From: JAPLKB01 sp964532465
GTDB taxonomy: Bacteria > Desulfobacterota > Syntrophorhabdia > Syntrophorhabdales > Syntrophorhabdaceae
Length of the DNA: 64,000 nt
Assembly (NCBI GenBank): GCA_964532465.1
Contig: CAZHHX010000003.1
Coordinates: forward strand, 1-64,000
Direction of reading: 5' to 3'
Shown here: positions 27,442 through 36,534 of the stretch, piece after piece
Layout of the letters: each line of letters opens with the position of its first letter
Position numbering within the stretch: position 1 is the stretch's first letter
Translations under genes and position numbers: made by a program
Notes under the pieces: generated by a model
What the model saw: the letters and a program-made list of their open reading frames with translations, nothing else
What the model was told of the DNA's origin: nothing
Database searches by the model: none

Positions 27442-29885
27442 CTAATCAATCCTGTATTGTTGTAAAATTGCGGCTAATTGTTTAGCTAATTCATTCAATT
27501 TCAGTGTTGCCGACTCTGCCTGCTGCATGCCGCTCTGGGTTTGTACGGCAGCCTGGTTGATGTTTTCCATCGCCCTTGTGATCTGGTCCATCCCCGTTAA
27601 CTGCTGCCGCGAACTGGCGGCAATCTGTTGAGCAGCCGTTGCCATCTGCTGTGTATGTTCCCGGATAACACGGATTGATTCACCGGTAGTTTGCGCGAGA
27701 GACATGCCGGTCTCGGCGCTCTTCGTGCCCTGTTCGGTAACCATGACTGCCGTATTGGCAGATTTCTGGATTTCACTCAGGATACCGCTTATTTGTGCTG
27801 TAGCCTGCCGTGACTGTTCGGCAAGATTACGCACTTCACCGGCTACAACAGCAAAGCCTCTGCCTGCTTCACCGGCACGGGCTGCTTCCATGGCGGCATT
27901 GAGAGCCAACAGGTGCGATTGATCGGATATGTCATTAACGCTGGCAATGATCTCGCCGATCTGCTGGGTCTGTTCACTGAGGGCAAGAATTGTTTCCGCG
28001 ATGTTTCGCACCTGCTCTTTAAGGTTGAACATGCCTTCTTCGTTTTTCAGCACAGCCTGCAATCCCCTTTCCGTAACTCCAAGAGCATTGACAGCCATCT
28101 CTGAAACTGCCTGAGCCCGTTCGGAGGATTGATCAGCAGTCTGACGGACCTCTTCCACTGTGGCAGTAGTTTCGGCAACTGAAGCGGCCTGTTCGGTTAC
28201 TGTAGCTGCTTGCTGGCTGGTAGCAGAAGAGATATTAAGGGTCGAAGTATTTATATTCTCCGTGGCCTGCTGCATCTGATGGGCCAATTGCCGCAGATTT
28301 GAAAACATCCGCGCAAAGGCATTTCCAAGGACATCTTTCTCAGAGCGGGGCGTCACCGTTGCTGTCAGGTCTCCCTGCGCGACCTTTTTGGCTGCGTCGG
28401 AAATTTCGTTGAGATAATCAATCATGTGATTCAGATTATTCTTAATTTCATTAAAATCGCCATTATAAGTATCAGTAATTCTGGAAGGTATTTCCCCTTT
28501 ACTGATTTTATCCACATAGTCCGCTGCTACATTCAACGGCCCGATTACCGCGTCAAGGGTATCGTTTACACCCTGAACGATCTTCTTGAAATCACCCTGA
28601 TGTTTTGATGCATCAGCACGGGTTGCAAGCCTGCCTTCCACGCCTGCCTTGGAGAGCATATCGGCATCCACAATAAGGAGATTAACCGCATCGATACAGG
28701 TATTGAGATTATTTTTAATATTATTGAAATCTCCATTGTAATTGTCGGTAATTTTAACTGGGATATTCCCTTTACTGATTTTATCCACATAGTCCGCTGC
28801 TACATTCAACGGCCCGATTACCGCGTCAAGGGTATCGTTTACACCCTGAACGATCTTCTTGAAATCACCCTGATGTTTTGATGCATCAGCACGGGTTGCA
28901 AGCCTGCCTTCCACGCCTGCCTTGGAGAGCATATCGGCATCCANNNNNNNNNNNNNNNNNNNNNNNNNNNNNNNNNNNNNNNNNNNNNNNNNNNNNNNNN
29001 NNNNNNNNNNNNNNNNNNNNNNNNNNNNNNNNNNNNNNNNNNNGCACGGGTTGCAAGCCTGCCTTCCACGCCTGCCTTGGAGAGCATATCGGCATCCATT
29101 ACAAGAGCCCTGATTCTCTCCACCATTTCCTTCAGAGAACCCATCAATACTCCGGTTTCATCCGTGCCTTTTACTTCAATCACCATGTCGGTTTCACCTG
29201 CCGCAACCCTCTGTGCCAAATTCACGCAATCGGCGATGGGTCTCTCTATGCTTCTGGTTATCCATAAAGCAGCGCCTACCATCAAGGCTAAGACAATTAT
29301 GCCCAAGACAATAATCAGGTTCCTGGTGCTAATGTACAAGGCATCGGCATGTTTTCCTTCCTGTTCCATGAGAGAGTTTTGAAAATGGATGAATCTGTCT
29401 ATAGCATCAAAAAAAGCCTGTTGAGCCGGCCTCACTTTTTTCATAAGAGTTTCCGTTGCCTCTTTTTTCTTCCCTTCCCTGACGAGCTTTATCGTTTCGT
29501 CCATAGCAATCAGATAGACTGTTCTGGTATCAATCATTGTTTTAAAGAGTTCCCTCCCCTTTTCCGTATTCAGCATCCCTCTTAGCCTTTCCAGTTTTTC
29601 CGAAACGGTTTTTTTTGCCTCATCAATCTTTTTAAACTCACCCTGGATATCGTCCGCTCTGTCCATGAGGAGGATATTTCTTAAGGAACGGGCGACGGTA
29701 TTAGCGTTATCTATTATATCGTTGCTCATCACTACCTTAGGGAATCTGTCCGTCAATAATACATTTACGGAACTCCCGATCGCTCCAAGTCGAAATAGTG
29801 AAAGGAAGACTATTGTCCCCATTAAAACAGCAGCAATCCCAAAACCCAATCCAAGCCGCATGCCAATCTTCATATTTCTCAACAT
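27442..29885 (-). CDS. Methyl-accepting chemotaxis protein with tandem HAMP-like repeats, gapped
   Basis: The gene is interrupted by 100 N (28944-29043). The N-terminal part has two transmembrane helices around a four-helix-bundle sensor and a HAMP domain (RSIERPIADCVNLA). After the gap come HAMP-like units with 91-residue spacing (KAGVEGRLATRADA, ISKGNIPVKITDNYNGDF), then the MCP signalling hairpin with SHLLALNAAMEAARAGE and VVAGEVRNLAEQS. If the two contigs are merged at their shared 55 bp, the reading frame continues and the protein is about 762 residues. I place the start at 29885, with AAGGAGG 9 nt upstream; the frame is open to 30020. Confidence 0.88.
28398..28943 (-). repeat. 273-bp tandem repeats inside the chemoreceptor gene
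   Basis: The GGCATCCA landmark recurs at 28663-28670 and 28936-28943, so units are 273 bp (91 codons). The first approximately 190 bases of each unit are almost identical at the DNA level; the last third of the downstream unit (towards 28398) has diverged. The array abuts the assembly gap. Confidence 0.9.
28944..29043. other. Assembly gap (100 N) with identical 55-bp flanks
   Basis: The 55 bases before the gap (28889-28943) and the 55 after it (29044-29098) are identical. This is what a de Bruijn assembler leaves when contigs end in a shared k-mer. Copy number of the receptor repeat at this place is therefore unknown: zero extra units if the flanks simply overlap, or n extra 273-bp units. 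Confidence 0.97.
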
Positions 29886-29964
29886 ACCCTCATCCTCCTT
29901 GCTATTATTGGGGCTCACGCCTGTCCCCGTAGGGGGTCGCGGATTCATAACTTTATCCTTTTCC

Positions 29965-30549
29965 TCATTCTCCTTCCGAAACAACAATACTCGGGTCGGA
30001 AAGGAGCGATTCCAGATCAACTATCATCATCATGCCCGGTGTTACGCCCCGTATATGTGATTGCGCCTTTGCCGTAACAGTGGGGGGCGGGGGATTTAAT
30101 TCATCCGGCCGGATAATGTGTACTTCGGCGCAATCATCAGTTAGTAAAGTCAGATCTATTTCCCTGTTGTCGCTCCGGTTTATGCCTTTCACAAGAAGAA
30201 CGTGCGTGCTTTCAGTAATTGGCCGGGAAGGGAGACCCCAGAAAACTGCCAGATCCATAATTGAATAAATCCTGCCGCGGAGGTTTACAATACCCACAAT
30301 GAAAGAAGGCGCGCAGGGCACCCGCGACCAATGATGAGAGCGAAGCGGTTGGATTTCCCGTACCAGGTCTGTGGGAACCCCCAGATACTCTGTTCCCAGG
30401 TGAAACGACTGCACTTCCAGCATTTTTTCCGTATCCGCCTTTGTCTCAGGAATTCTGGCCAATAACCGTGCACGTTCTTCCAGTATCCGCTGAGAATCAT
30501 TTTCTTGCAGGTTTCCGGGGAGTTTTTTCATCTGTCTTTTTTCTGTCAT
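29965..30549 (-). CDS. cheW: CheW adaptor, WspD/WspB-like
   Basis: 194 residues. After a charged helical N-terminus of about 45 residues the CheW beta-barrel shows FHLGTEYLGVPTDLVREI, IVGIVNLRGRIYSIMDLAVF and the C-terminal RGVTPGMMMIVDLESLL. It couples the receptor to CheA. Its ATG overlaps the cheR stop by 4 bp, and the chemoreceptor start lies 79 bp downstream. Confidence 0.9.
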   Translation of the reverse strand: MTEKRQMKKLPGNLQENDSQRILEERARLLARIPETKADTEKMLEVQSFHLGTEYLGVPTDLVREIQPLRSHHWSRVPCAPSFIVGIVNLRGRIYSIMDLAVFWGLPSRPITESTHVLLVKGINRSDNREIDLTLLTDDCAEVHIIRPDELNPPPPTVTAKAQSHIRGVTPGMMMIVDLESLLSDPSIVVSEGE

Positions 30550-32165
30550 ACCTTACCTCCGGATGCTGAATCCGGCAATTGTATGCCAACACGGGCCATA
30601 TTCAGAAGCTGCTCCGCGGTAAGATCATCTGATCCCGGCAATACCGTGTCAGGCGAAAGCCTGGAAGCTAAACGTACAGCCAGGGCACGATGCCGTTCCG
30701 CGTCATTTTTCCTGCCGATCCCTTCATAAACATGGAAGAGACTGAAGTGTGCCAGGATAAAATCCTGATCCAGATAGATTGCCTTTTTAAGGCAATTAAC
30801 AGCCGCATCTGTTTTTCCCTGCGCCTGATGGATGAGCGCCAGCGCATAATGGGCTTCGCTCCTTAAAGGATCGCCCTCTATTGCCTGTTCAGCCCACTTC
30901 AATGCTTCATCGAGACGGCCTGCATTAGACTCATTACATGCCATCCAATACCGGGCTGAAACAGAAGAAGGTTCTTCTGCAAGGTGGGCCAGAAAGCATT
31001 CACGTGCCTTGGCGTATAGGCGCTGTTTCATGAATGTTTCACCTTGTTCAAGAAAATTATCCTCAGATTGCGATGGAGGAGCCTTTTTTTGAATTCCCGG
31101 GACAACTACAGAAATACCGGCAGCAGAAATCGGTTTAACAAAAGTCCGGTCTTTGGCAGCGTTTTTCAAAGTCGGCGCGAGTATAGTATCTGACAATAAA
31201 GCAGGTACAATACGGGAAACCGGCGGGATTAATGGTTTCGGATCAATAGGCCGGGATAGCAATTTTCCTTTGACGCGCTCCGAATCTGTTTTTTGCAAGT
31301 CAGAAGAAGCGGGAGCTGCCCCGAGTTTCTGATACACCATGGACCCGTAAAAGATAAGCATCTGAAATTTGTTGTAAACCTCAAGATTCGTCTCGCTGGG
31401 GCCTACCATTAACCAGCCCCCCGGGGTCAGACATTGGTAGAACCTTTCGGCAATTTGGCGGATAACATGCCGGGGCAGATAGATAGTCACATTGCGGCAG
31501 AGGATCAGATCGAGACGGCTCGTGTTGTTCACAGGGGAAGGATATGTATCTTCTGACAGATTAAGATAGGAGAAGGTGACCATCTCCCGTATGGATGAAT
31601 CAAGAATAAATCGATCCGCTTCATGGGTAAAATAATTCCGGCTGACAGCCGGATCCGTATCACGGAAAGACCAGTCCCGATAATGCCCGGCAGCGGCATG
31701 AGCAAGAGCCTTGCGGTTGATGTCTGTTGCGAGAATCTGAATTCTCCATCGCTCGATATCGGGCAGGAGTTGACGGAGGAGAATGGCAAGAGTATAAGGT
31801 TCTTCACCTGTAGCACAGCCTGCGCTCCACAGATTCAGGGTGCGGTCTGTCCAGTGTCGGGCAATCAGATCAGAAAGAATATTCTTACGAAGGGACTCGA
31901 TCTGTTCCGAGTGGCGAAAAAAATATGTTTCACCGATAGTCAGTCTCTTCACCAGATCATCCCAAAATGCGCTGTCTGTTTGAGAGGCTTTAAGACATGA
32001 AAGATACGCGCTGAGGTCTTTACAGCCGGTATGCTGTATACTCTCTTTCAAGGATCGGGCAAGGGTGTCTCGCCGATTATTTCCGATCATCATTCCTGTT
32101 CGCTCTTCGATGAGATCCCGGAAACAGAGATAGTCAGTATCGTTGAATTGAAAGCGCTCAGTCAC
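30546..32165 (-). CDS. cheR: CheR methyltransferase with C-terminal TPRs, WspC-like
   Basis: 539 residues. The N-terminal helical domain and S-adenosylmethionine fold have IGETYFFRHSEQ, LWSAGCATGEEPYTLAI, LILCRNVTIYL and PGGWLMVGPSE. A disordered linker precedes three or so tetratricopeptide repeats (about residues 375-520; ARYWMACNESNAGRLDEALK, SEAHYALALIHQAQGK). TPR-bearing CheR is the WspC form, and methylates receptor glutamates. Overlaps the cheW genes on both sides by 4 bp, indicating tight translational coupling. Confidence 0.93.
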   Translation of the reverse strand: MTERFQFNDTDYLCFRDLIEERTGMMIGNNRRDTLARSLKESIQHTGCKDLSAYLSCLKASQTDSAFWDDLVKRLTIGETYFFRHSEQIESLRKNILSDLIARHWTDRTLNLWSAGCATGEEPYTLAILLRQLLPDIERWRIQILATDINRKALAHAAAGHYRDWSFRDTDPAVSRNYFTHEADRFILDSSIREMVTFSYLNLSEDTYPSPVNNTSRLDLILCRNVTIYLPRHVIRQIAERFYQCLTPGGWLMVGPSETNLEVYNKFQMLIFYGSMVYQKLGAAPASSDLQKTDSERVKGKLLSRPIDPKPLIPPVSRIVPALLSDTILAPTLKNAAKDRTFVKPISAAGISVVVPGIQKKAPPSQSEDNFLEQGETFMKQRLYAKARECFLAHLAEEPSSVSARYWMACNESNAGRLDEALKWAEQAIEGDPLRSEAHYALALIHQAQGKTDAAVNCLKKAIYLDQDFILAHFSLFHVYEGIGRKNDAERHRALAVRLASRLSPDTVLPGSDDLTAEQLLNMARVGIQLPDSASGGKV

Positions 32166-32665
32166 GGCGTTGCCTCTTCAGCTTTATCTTCCTGTTCTTC
32201 CGGAATAAGTCGGTATATGTCGAGGATTATGACCAGGGCATTGTTATGCCGGATCGTCGCTGCCAAAGCCCGTGAATGTGAGAGCGCCGGAGATGGAGGC
32301 TCGATTTGTTCCGGCATGAATTCCTCAACGCTCAGCACTTCATCTACTGCGATTGCTATTGTTTGTTCCTTCGCCTTCAGGATCAAAAGGCGATCCTGCA
32401 ACTCAGGTTCCTTGCTTTTTTGATTGAAAAGATATCTCAAATCAATAACAGGAAGGGTTTGTCCGGCCACGTTAATCATGCCGAGGGCCCAGGCCGGCAT
32501 ATCGGGAACAGGGGTAAACGCTACCATGCGCAAAGCCCGTGCAACACGATCCAAAGGCAGGGCGTAGCACTGCCGGTCAATCCTGAAGAGGACATAATGG
32601 CCTGGCTTGTCTTTTGCCTGGTGCTGCAATGCTGTTCTTTGCGATGAATAAGCGGCAGGGTGCAT
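32162..32665 (-). CDS. cheW: CheW adaptor, first gene of the Wsp-like operon
   Basis: 167 residues from the ATG at 32665, chosen because AGGAG lies 11 nt upstream; the frame is open to a TTG at 32692 but that would include the ribosome site in the coding region. CheW features: HYVLFRIDRQCYALPLDRVAR, GMINVAGQTLPVIDLRYLF and NNALVIILDIYRLI. Two CheW paralogues in one operon match WspB and WspD, one for each side of the receptor array. Confidence 0.9.
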   Translation of the reverse strand: MHPAAYSSQRTALQHQAKDKPGHYVLFRIDRQCYALPLDRVARALRMVAFTPVPDMPAWALGMINVAGQTLPVIDLRYLFNQKSKEPELQDRLLILKAKEQTIAIAVDEVLSVEEFMPEQIEPPSPALSHSRALAATIRHNNALVIILDIYRLIPEEQEDKAEEATP

Positions 32666-32975
32666 GTCTTGTGTACTCCTGTAAAAATTCAATGTTTTTT
32701 AAAGAATATTTTTCCGCACTCTGAACTGTTATGAAAACGCGTTGCAAACAATGCCATTGCGCATTGTATAGATAGCATAAGAATCCTGAACTCTGATATT
32801 TTTGATTTACGAGTTCGCATGCCTGTGTCGATAATTATAACACAAAAACTAACCAACCGCAGGAAGAAAATGTCACCCCCTGTCCGTTTTTCAGGGAAAC
32901 CTTTTAACAATTATTATATATGGATACATAAATTTCATGATACACTGTTGGTAAGAGAGAAAAAAGGAGGCGGTC
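32666..32975. other. Divergent upstream region
   Basis: About 310 AT-rich bases between the chemosensory operon and the response regulator gene. It should hold promoters for both directions, but I see no unambiguous -35/-10 pair or operator. Confidence 0.5.
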
Positions 32976-33731
32976 ATGAAAGAGGCGAAAGAAAATGACA
33001 AAGAGGAAATTCTTATCGTTGAAGACAGTCCTACACAGGCCGAAGAACTAAAATATATACTTGAAACACAGGGATTTCATGCGCGGATTACAAAAAATGG
33101 AATGGAGGCGCTTGATTACTTGGAGAACCACATACCGTCAATCATTGTCAGCGATATTATTATGCCGGAAATGGATGGATACCAGTTGTGCAAAAAAATA
33201 AAATCCGACGAAAGAATGAGGCATATACCGGTCATGCTCTTAACAACCTTATCAGAGCCTGAAGATGTAATTAAAGGACTTGATTGCGGTTCCGATGGTT
33301 TCATGATCAAACCCTATGACGAGGAAGCTCTCATATCCCGCATTAATTATATTCTTCTCAATGCCGAGGTAAGGAAAAACACAACCACTGAAATGGGTAT
33401 AGAAATTGTCTTTGCCGGCAAAAAACACTTCATAACCTCTACCCGCATCCAGATTCTGGATTTGCTCATTTCCATATATCAAAACGCGATACAGAAAGCC
33501 AGGGAACTTGAAAGGACTGTAAAAGAACTGAAATCAGCCAATGAAACTATAAAAACGCTGAAGGGATTTATCCCCATTTGCTCCATGTGCAAGAAAGTAA
33601 GGGATGATCAAGGATACTGGCAGCAGATAGAACTGTATATCCGGGATCATTCTGAGGCCGATTTTACCCACAGTTATTGCCCGGAGTGCAAGCAGAAGCT
33701 TCTGCATCCTGAGCATTTTAAAAAGACATAA
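32976..33731 (+). CDS. Response regulator with C-terminal Cys4 zinc-ribbon-like domain
   Basis: 251 residues. Receiver domain 1-130 (ILIVEDSPTQAEELKY, phospho-Asp in IIVSDIIMPEMDGYQLC, Lys in MIKPYDEEA). A coiled-coil linker (residues about 168-195) leads to a small domain with ICSMCKKVRDDQGYWQQIE and SYCPECKQKLL, four cysteines that can bind a metal. This C-terminal module is common in deltaproteobacterial signalling proteins and has no assigned function. AAGGAGG ribosome site. Divergent from the Wsp-like operon, which suggests a partner role. Confidence 0.85.
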   Translation: MKEAKENDKEEILIVEDSPTQAEELKYILETQGFHARITKNGMEALDYLENHIPSIIVSDIIMPEMDGYQLCKKIKSDERMRHIPVMLLTTLSEPEDVIKGLDCGSDGFMIKPYDEEALISRINYILLNAEVRKNTTTEMGIEIVFAGKKHFITSTRIQILDLLISIYQNAIQKARELERTVKELKSANETIKTLKGFIPICSMCKKVRDDQGYWQQIELYIRDHSEADFTHSYCPECKQKLLHPEHFKKT

Positions 33732-33864
33732 CAGAGCAATGGTTTTTCTAAGACCTTACTTTACTGTTTTGATGTTAACCCGAAGAGTTCATTTTTTAAC
33801 ATTGAAATAGAATAGGAGAATATGCCCATTGACAAACCTCGCAGAATAGTTAAAATTATCTTTA

Positions 33865-34743
33865 ATGAAAAGAAGAGAATTTCTTAAGTTTACGGCGCTA
33901 TCCATACTTTTCAGCGGATTTTATAAAAACATCTTCGCAAAGGAGCCTCCTGTCCTGGCAGTCGCGGAAGGCAAAGATTACGCTGCCATAGCAAGGAACG
34001 CTGTTGCCGCATTGGGCGGCATAGGTAAATTTGTAAAAAAAGGCAATGTGGTCGTTGTAAAGCCGAACATAGGATGGGACAGAAGACCGGAATACGCGGC
34101 AACCACTCATCCTGCCGTTATAAAGGCTATTGTTGAAGATTGTCTGGCTGCCGGGGCGAAAAAAGTTAAGATATTCGACAACACCTGTAATGATGCAAGG
34201 AGGTGTTACGAAAACAGCGGCATTCATGAAGCGTTAAAAGGATTAAAAAACACTGAGCTCAAGTACGTTGAAAGCGAGCGTTTTAAAAACACAAAGATGA
34301 ACGGTGTTTTTCTTAAGGAATGGGAACTCTACGACGAAGCTCTTTCTGCTGATGTTTTTATCAACGTACCCATAGCAAAACATCACAGCCTTACCCGTCT
34401 CACCCTTGGCTTAAAAAACATTATGGGCATAATGGGAGGCAACAGAGGATACCTTCACAGGAATATAGAGGACGCCCTCTGTGATGCGAATATATTTGTA
34501 AAGAGCCATTTGACAATTATAGATGCAACCCGCATCCTTCTGGATCACGGACCCCAGGGCGGGAACCTGAAAGACGTAAAGGTGCTGAACAAGGTCATTG
34601 CTTCTGCTGATATTGTCGCTGCCGATGCCTTTGCCACAACACTCTTCGGTCTTAACCCGCAAGATATATCCACAACTGTTTCAGCGTACAAAAGAGGTCT
34701 GGGAGAAATAGACCTCAAAAAGATAAAGGTAATAAAAGGATAA
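33865..34743 (+). CDS. DUF362 protein with Tat-type signal
   Basis: 292 residues. The N-terminus KRREFLKFTALSILFSGF has a twin-arginine motif and hydrophobic stretch, so the protein is probably exported folded by Tat; tatB and tatC lie 8 kb downstream. The DUF362 body shows VVVKPNIGWDRRPEYAATTH and VKIFDNTCNDARRCYE, with a cluster of Cys and His. DUF362 proteins frequently accompany ferredoxin-type genes and are thought to handle iron-sulfur or related cofactors; the activity is unproven. Followed by a membrane polyferredoxin gene. Confidence 0.85.
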   Translation: MKRREFLKFTALSILFSGFYKNIFAKEPPVLAVAEGKDYAAIARNAVAALGGIGKFVKKGNVVVVKPNIGWDRRPEYAATTHPAVIKAIVEDCLAAGAKKVKIFDNTCNDARRCYENSGIHEALKGLKNTELKYVESERFKNTKMNGVFLKEWELYDEALSADVFINVPIAKHHSLTRLTLGLKNIMGIMGGNRGYLHRNIEDALCDANIFVKSHLTIIDATRILLDHGPQGGNLKDVKVLNKVIASADIVAADAFATTLFGLNPQDISTTVSAYKRGLGEIDLKKIKVIKG

Positions 34744-34848
34744 AAATATCATTGACTGTTAACGGTTCAGTCAGGCAGTCCATGATTTTTAAAAAATAAA
34801 GGGCCGGAAGCTGCTTATGCGCTTTTTTTGTTTATGTTCCAACATATT

Positions 34849-34904
34849 ATACCAGGTAAGCTTTCAAAAAATTAACAATGAATATTTGAAAGCTTACCTG
34901 GTAT
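34849..34904. repeat. Perfect 20-bp inverted repeat
   Basis: Bases 34849-34868 and 34885-34904 are perfect reverse complements around a 16-nt loop. There is no T-run on either side, so a simple intrinsic terminator is unlikely. It lies between the DUF362 and polyferredoxin genes, which run in the same direction. Confidence 0.9.
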
Positions 34905-34986
34905 TATGCCCGGCAAATCAGACTTATAATGTTTGACAGCAACCTGGTATTGATACGCTTCAGAATATGAACAGCACCTTTAATAT

Positions 34987-36525
34987 ATGAAAATAACATT
35001 TTCCCGCATATCCCAGTTAATTTTTCTGACAGTTTTTATAATCCTCTTTATCAGCACTGAATACAGAGGTAAAAACGAGATATCCGTTGCAGTAAACAGT
35101 TTTTTCAGGGCAAATCCTCTTGTTGTAGTAAGCTATCTCCTTGCCGCTAAAACTTTTACAATCCTTCTCTTTCCGGGAATATTGATGCTTGTTTTTTCAG
35201 CATTACTGGGCAGGTTTTTCTGCGGATGGATATGCCCCTTAGGCGCCATTATAGATCTGATTACGGATAAAATTAAAAAAACAATGCCTATCGGAATTTT
35301 GAAAACAAAATTCAAGTATTTTTTTCTCTTTACCCTTCTTTTTGCCGCGCTTTTCAACATAAATATTGCAGGCATTTTTGACCCTATTGCCATACTCATA
35401 AGGGCTTTAACTTTTTTCATTTACCCTCTCTCGGGATATACGGTAAAAGCCGGATGGATAGGGCTGTATGATATAGCAGGAGAAAATAGAGATTATATCA
35501 GATTTATATATGCTTTTTTAAAAGACTACATCCTGCCCTTCAGAGAAACTTTTTATCCTCTCGCATTTATCTCTTTCATGTTTTTCCTTTTTATCCTCTT
35601 CCTCGAAAGATATGAAAAAAGAAACTGGTGTAGAAACCTGTGCCCGCTGGGAACGCTTCTGGGCCTGTTAAGCGGCTTTTCCATATTTAAAAGAAATCCC
35701 TCACATCTCTGCCGCGATTGCCAAATGTGTAAAACTACTTGTCCCACAGGTTTCGACGAGGATATACTGCAGAAGCAGGACTGCATTCTCTGTATGGATT
35801 GCCGCCTCAAATGCGGGTTTAAAAAAGTAAAGTTTGTCATGAAGCTGCCGGGCTCTGCAAGAACTCCGGCAAGGGTTACAGGCAAATCATTGAAAGCTCC
35901 AGCCTCAGTGGGAAGAAGGGTATTTCTGGGAGGGCTCCTGTCAGGCTTTTTCATTTCAAGGGTCTTCTCCTTTCACCTTCCCTCAATGCAGGATAAGTCT
36001 CTGCGGCCTCCCGGAGTGCTCAGTGACGGTGAATTTCTTAAGAAATGCGTAAGATGCGGCGAATGCATAAAGGTATGCCTGAGAAGCGCCCTCTACCCTG
36101 CCCTTTTTCAAGCAGGCATTTACGGGGTTTTTATGCCTATTCTTATCCCGCGTCTTGGATATTGCGAATATAACTGCAATCTCTGCGGCCAGGTCTGTCC
36201 CACAGGAGCTATCCCGAATCTCCCTCTGGAAGAAAAGAAAAAAAGCGTCATGGGTATTGCTGTAGTTGACAAAAACCACTGCCTCCCTTACGCAAAAAAA
36301 ATCAATTGCATTGTATGCGAAGAACATTGTCCGGTTCCGGAAAAGGCTATAAAATTTGAGTTATTCAGGGAAAAAGATTATGAAGGCAAAAGCGTTGTGC
36401 TAAAAAGACCCTATGTCGTTGACCGATTGTGTACAGGATGCGGGATTTGCGAAAACAAATGCCCCTTAGAAGGAAAATCCGCCATCGAAGTATTCCCGAT
36501 AGCTAAAAAACTACCACCGGCTTAA
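34987..36525 (+). CDS. Membrane-bound polyferredoxin (NapH/MauN-type)
   Basis: 512 residues. Several N-terminal membrane helices carry FCGWICPLGA and CRNLCPLGT, the cytoplasmic motifs of NapH/MauN/NosR-like quinol oxidation subunits. Further cysteine clusters follow: CRDCQMCKTTCPTG, CILCMDCRLKC, CVRCGECIKVC, CEYNCNLCGQVCPTG, CIVCEEHCP and CTGCGICENKCP, enough for at least four [4Fe-4S] clusters. It probably passes electrons between the quinone pool and a soluble or exported partner, perhaps the DUF362 protein upstream. The electron partner is not visible in the window. Confidence 0.88.
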   Translation: MKITFSRISQLIFLTVFIILFISTEYRGKNEISVAVNSFFRANPLVVVSYLLAAKTFTILLFPGILMLVFSALLGRFFCGWICPLGAIIDLITDKIKKTMPIGILKTKFKYFFLFTLLFAALFNINIAGIFDPIAILIRALTFFIYPLSGYTVKAGWIGLYDIAGENRDYIRFIYAFLKDYILPFRETFYPLAFISFMFFLFILFLERYEKRNWCRNLCPLGTLLGLLSGFSIFKRNPSHLCRDCQMCKTTCPTGFDEDILQKQDCILCMDCRLKCGFKKVKFVMKLPGSARTPARVTGKSLKAPASVGRRVFLGGLLSGFFISRVFSFHLPSMQDKSLRPPGVLSDGEFLKKCVRCGECIKVCLRSALYPALFQAGIYGVFMPILIPRLGYCEYNCNLCGQVCPTGAIPNLPLEEKKKSVMGIAVVDKNHCLPYAKKINCIVCEEHCPVPEKAIKFELFREKDYEGKSVVLKRPYVVDRLCTGCGICENKCPLEGKSAIEVFPIAKKLPPA

Positions 36526-36532
36526 GCCGGTG
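36515..36532. terminator. 18-bp palindrome at the gene end
   Basis: CACCGGCTTAAGCCGGTG is a perfect palindrome spanning the polyferredoxin stop codon and the gap to the convergent PPC-domain gene. It may form a bidirectional hairpin; the T-run is poor. Confidence 0.55.
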
Positions 36533-36534
36533 TC

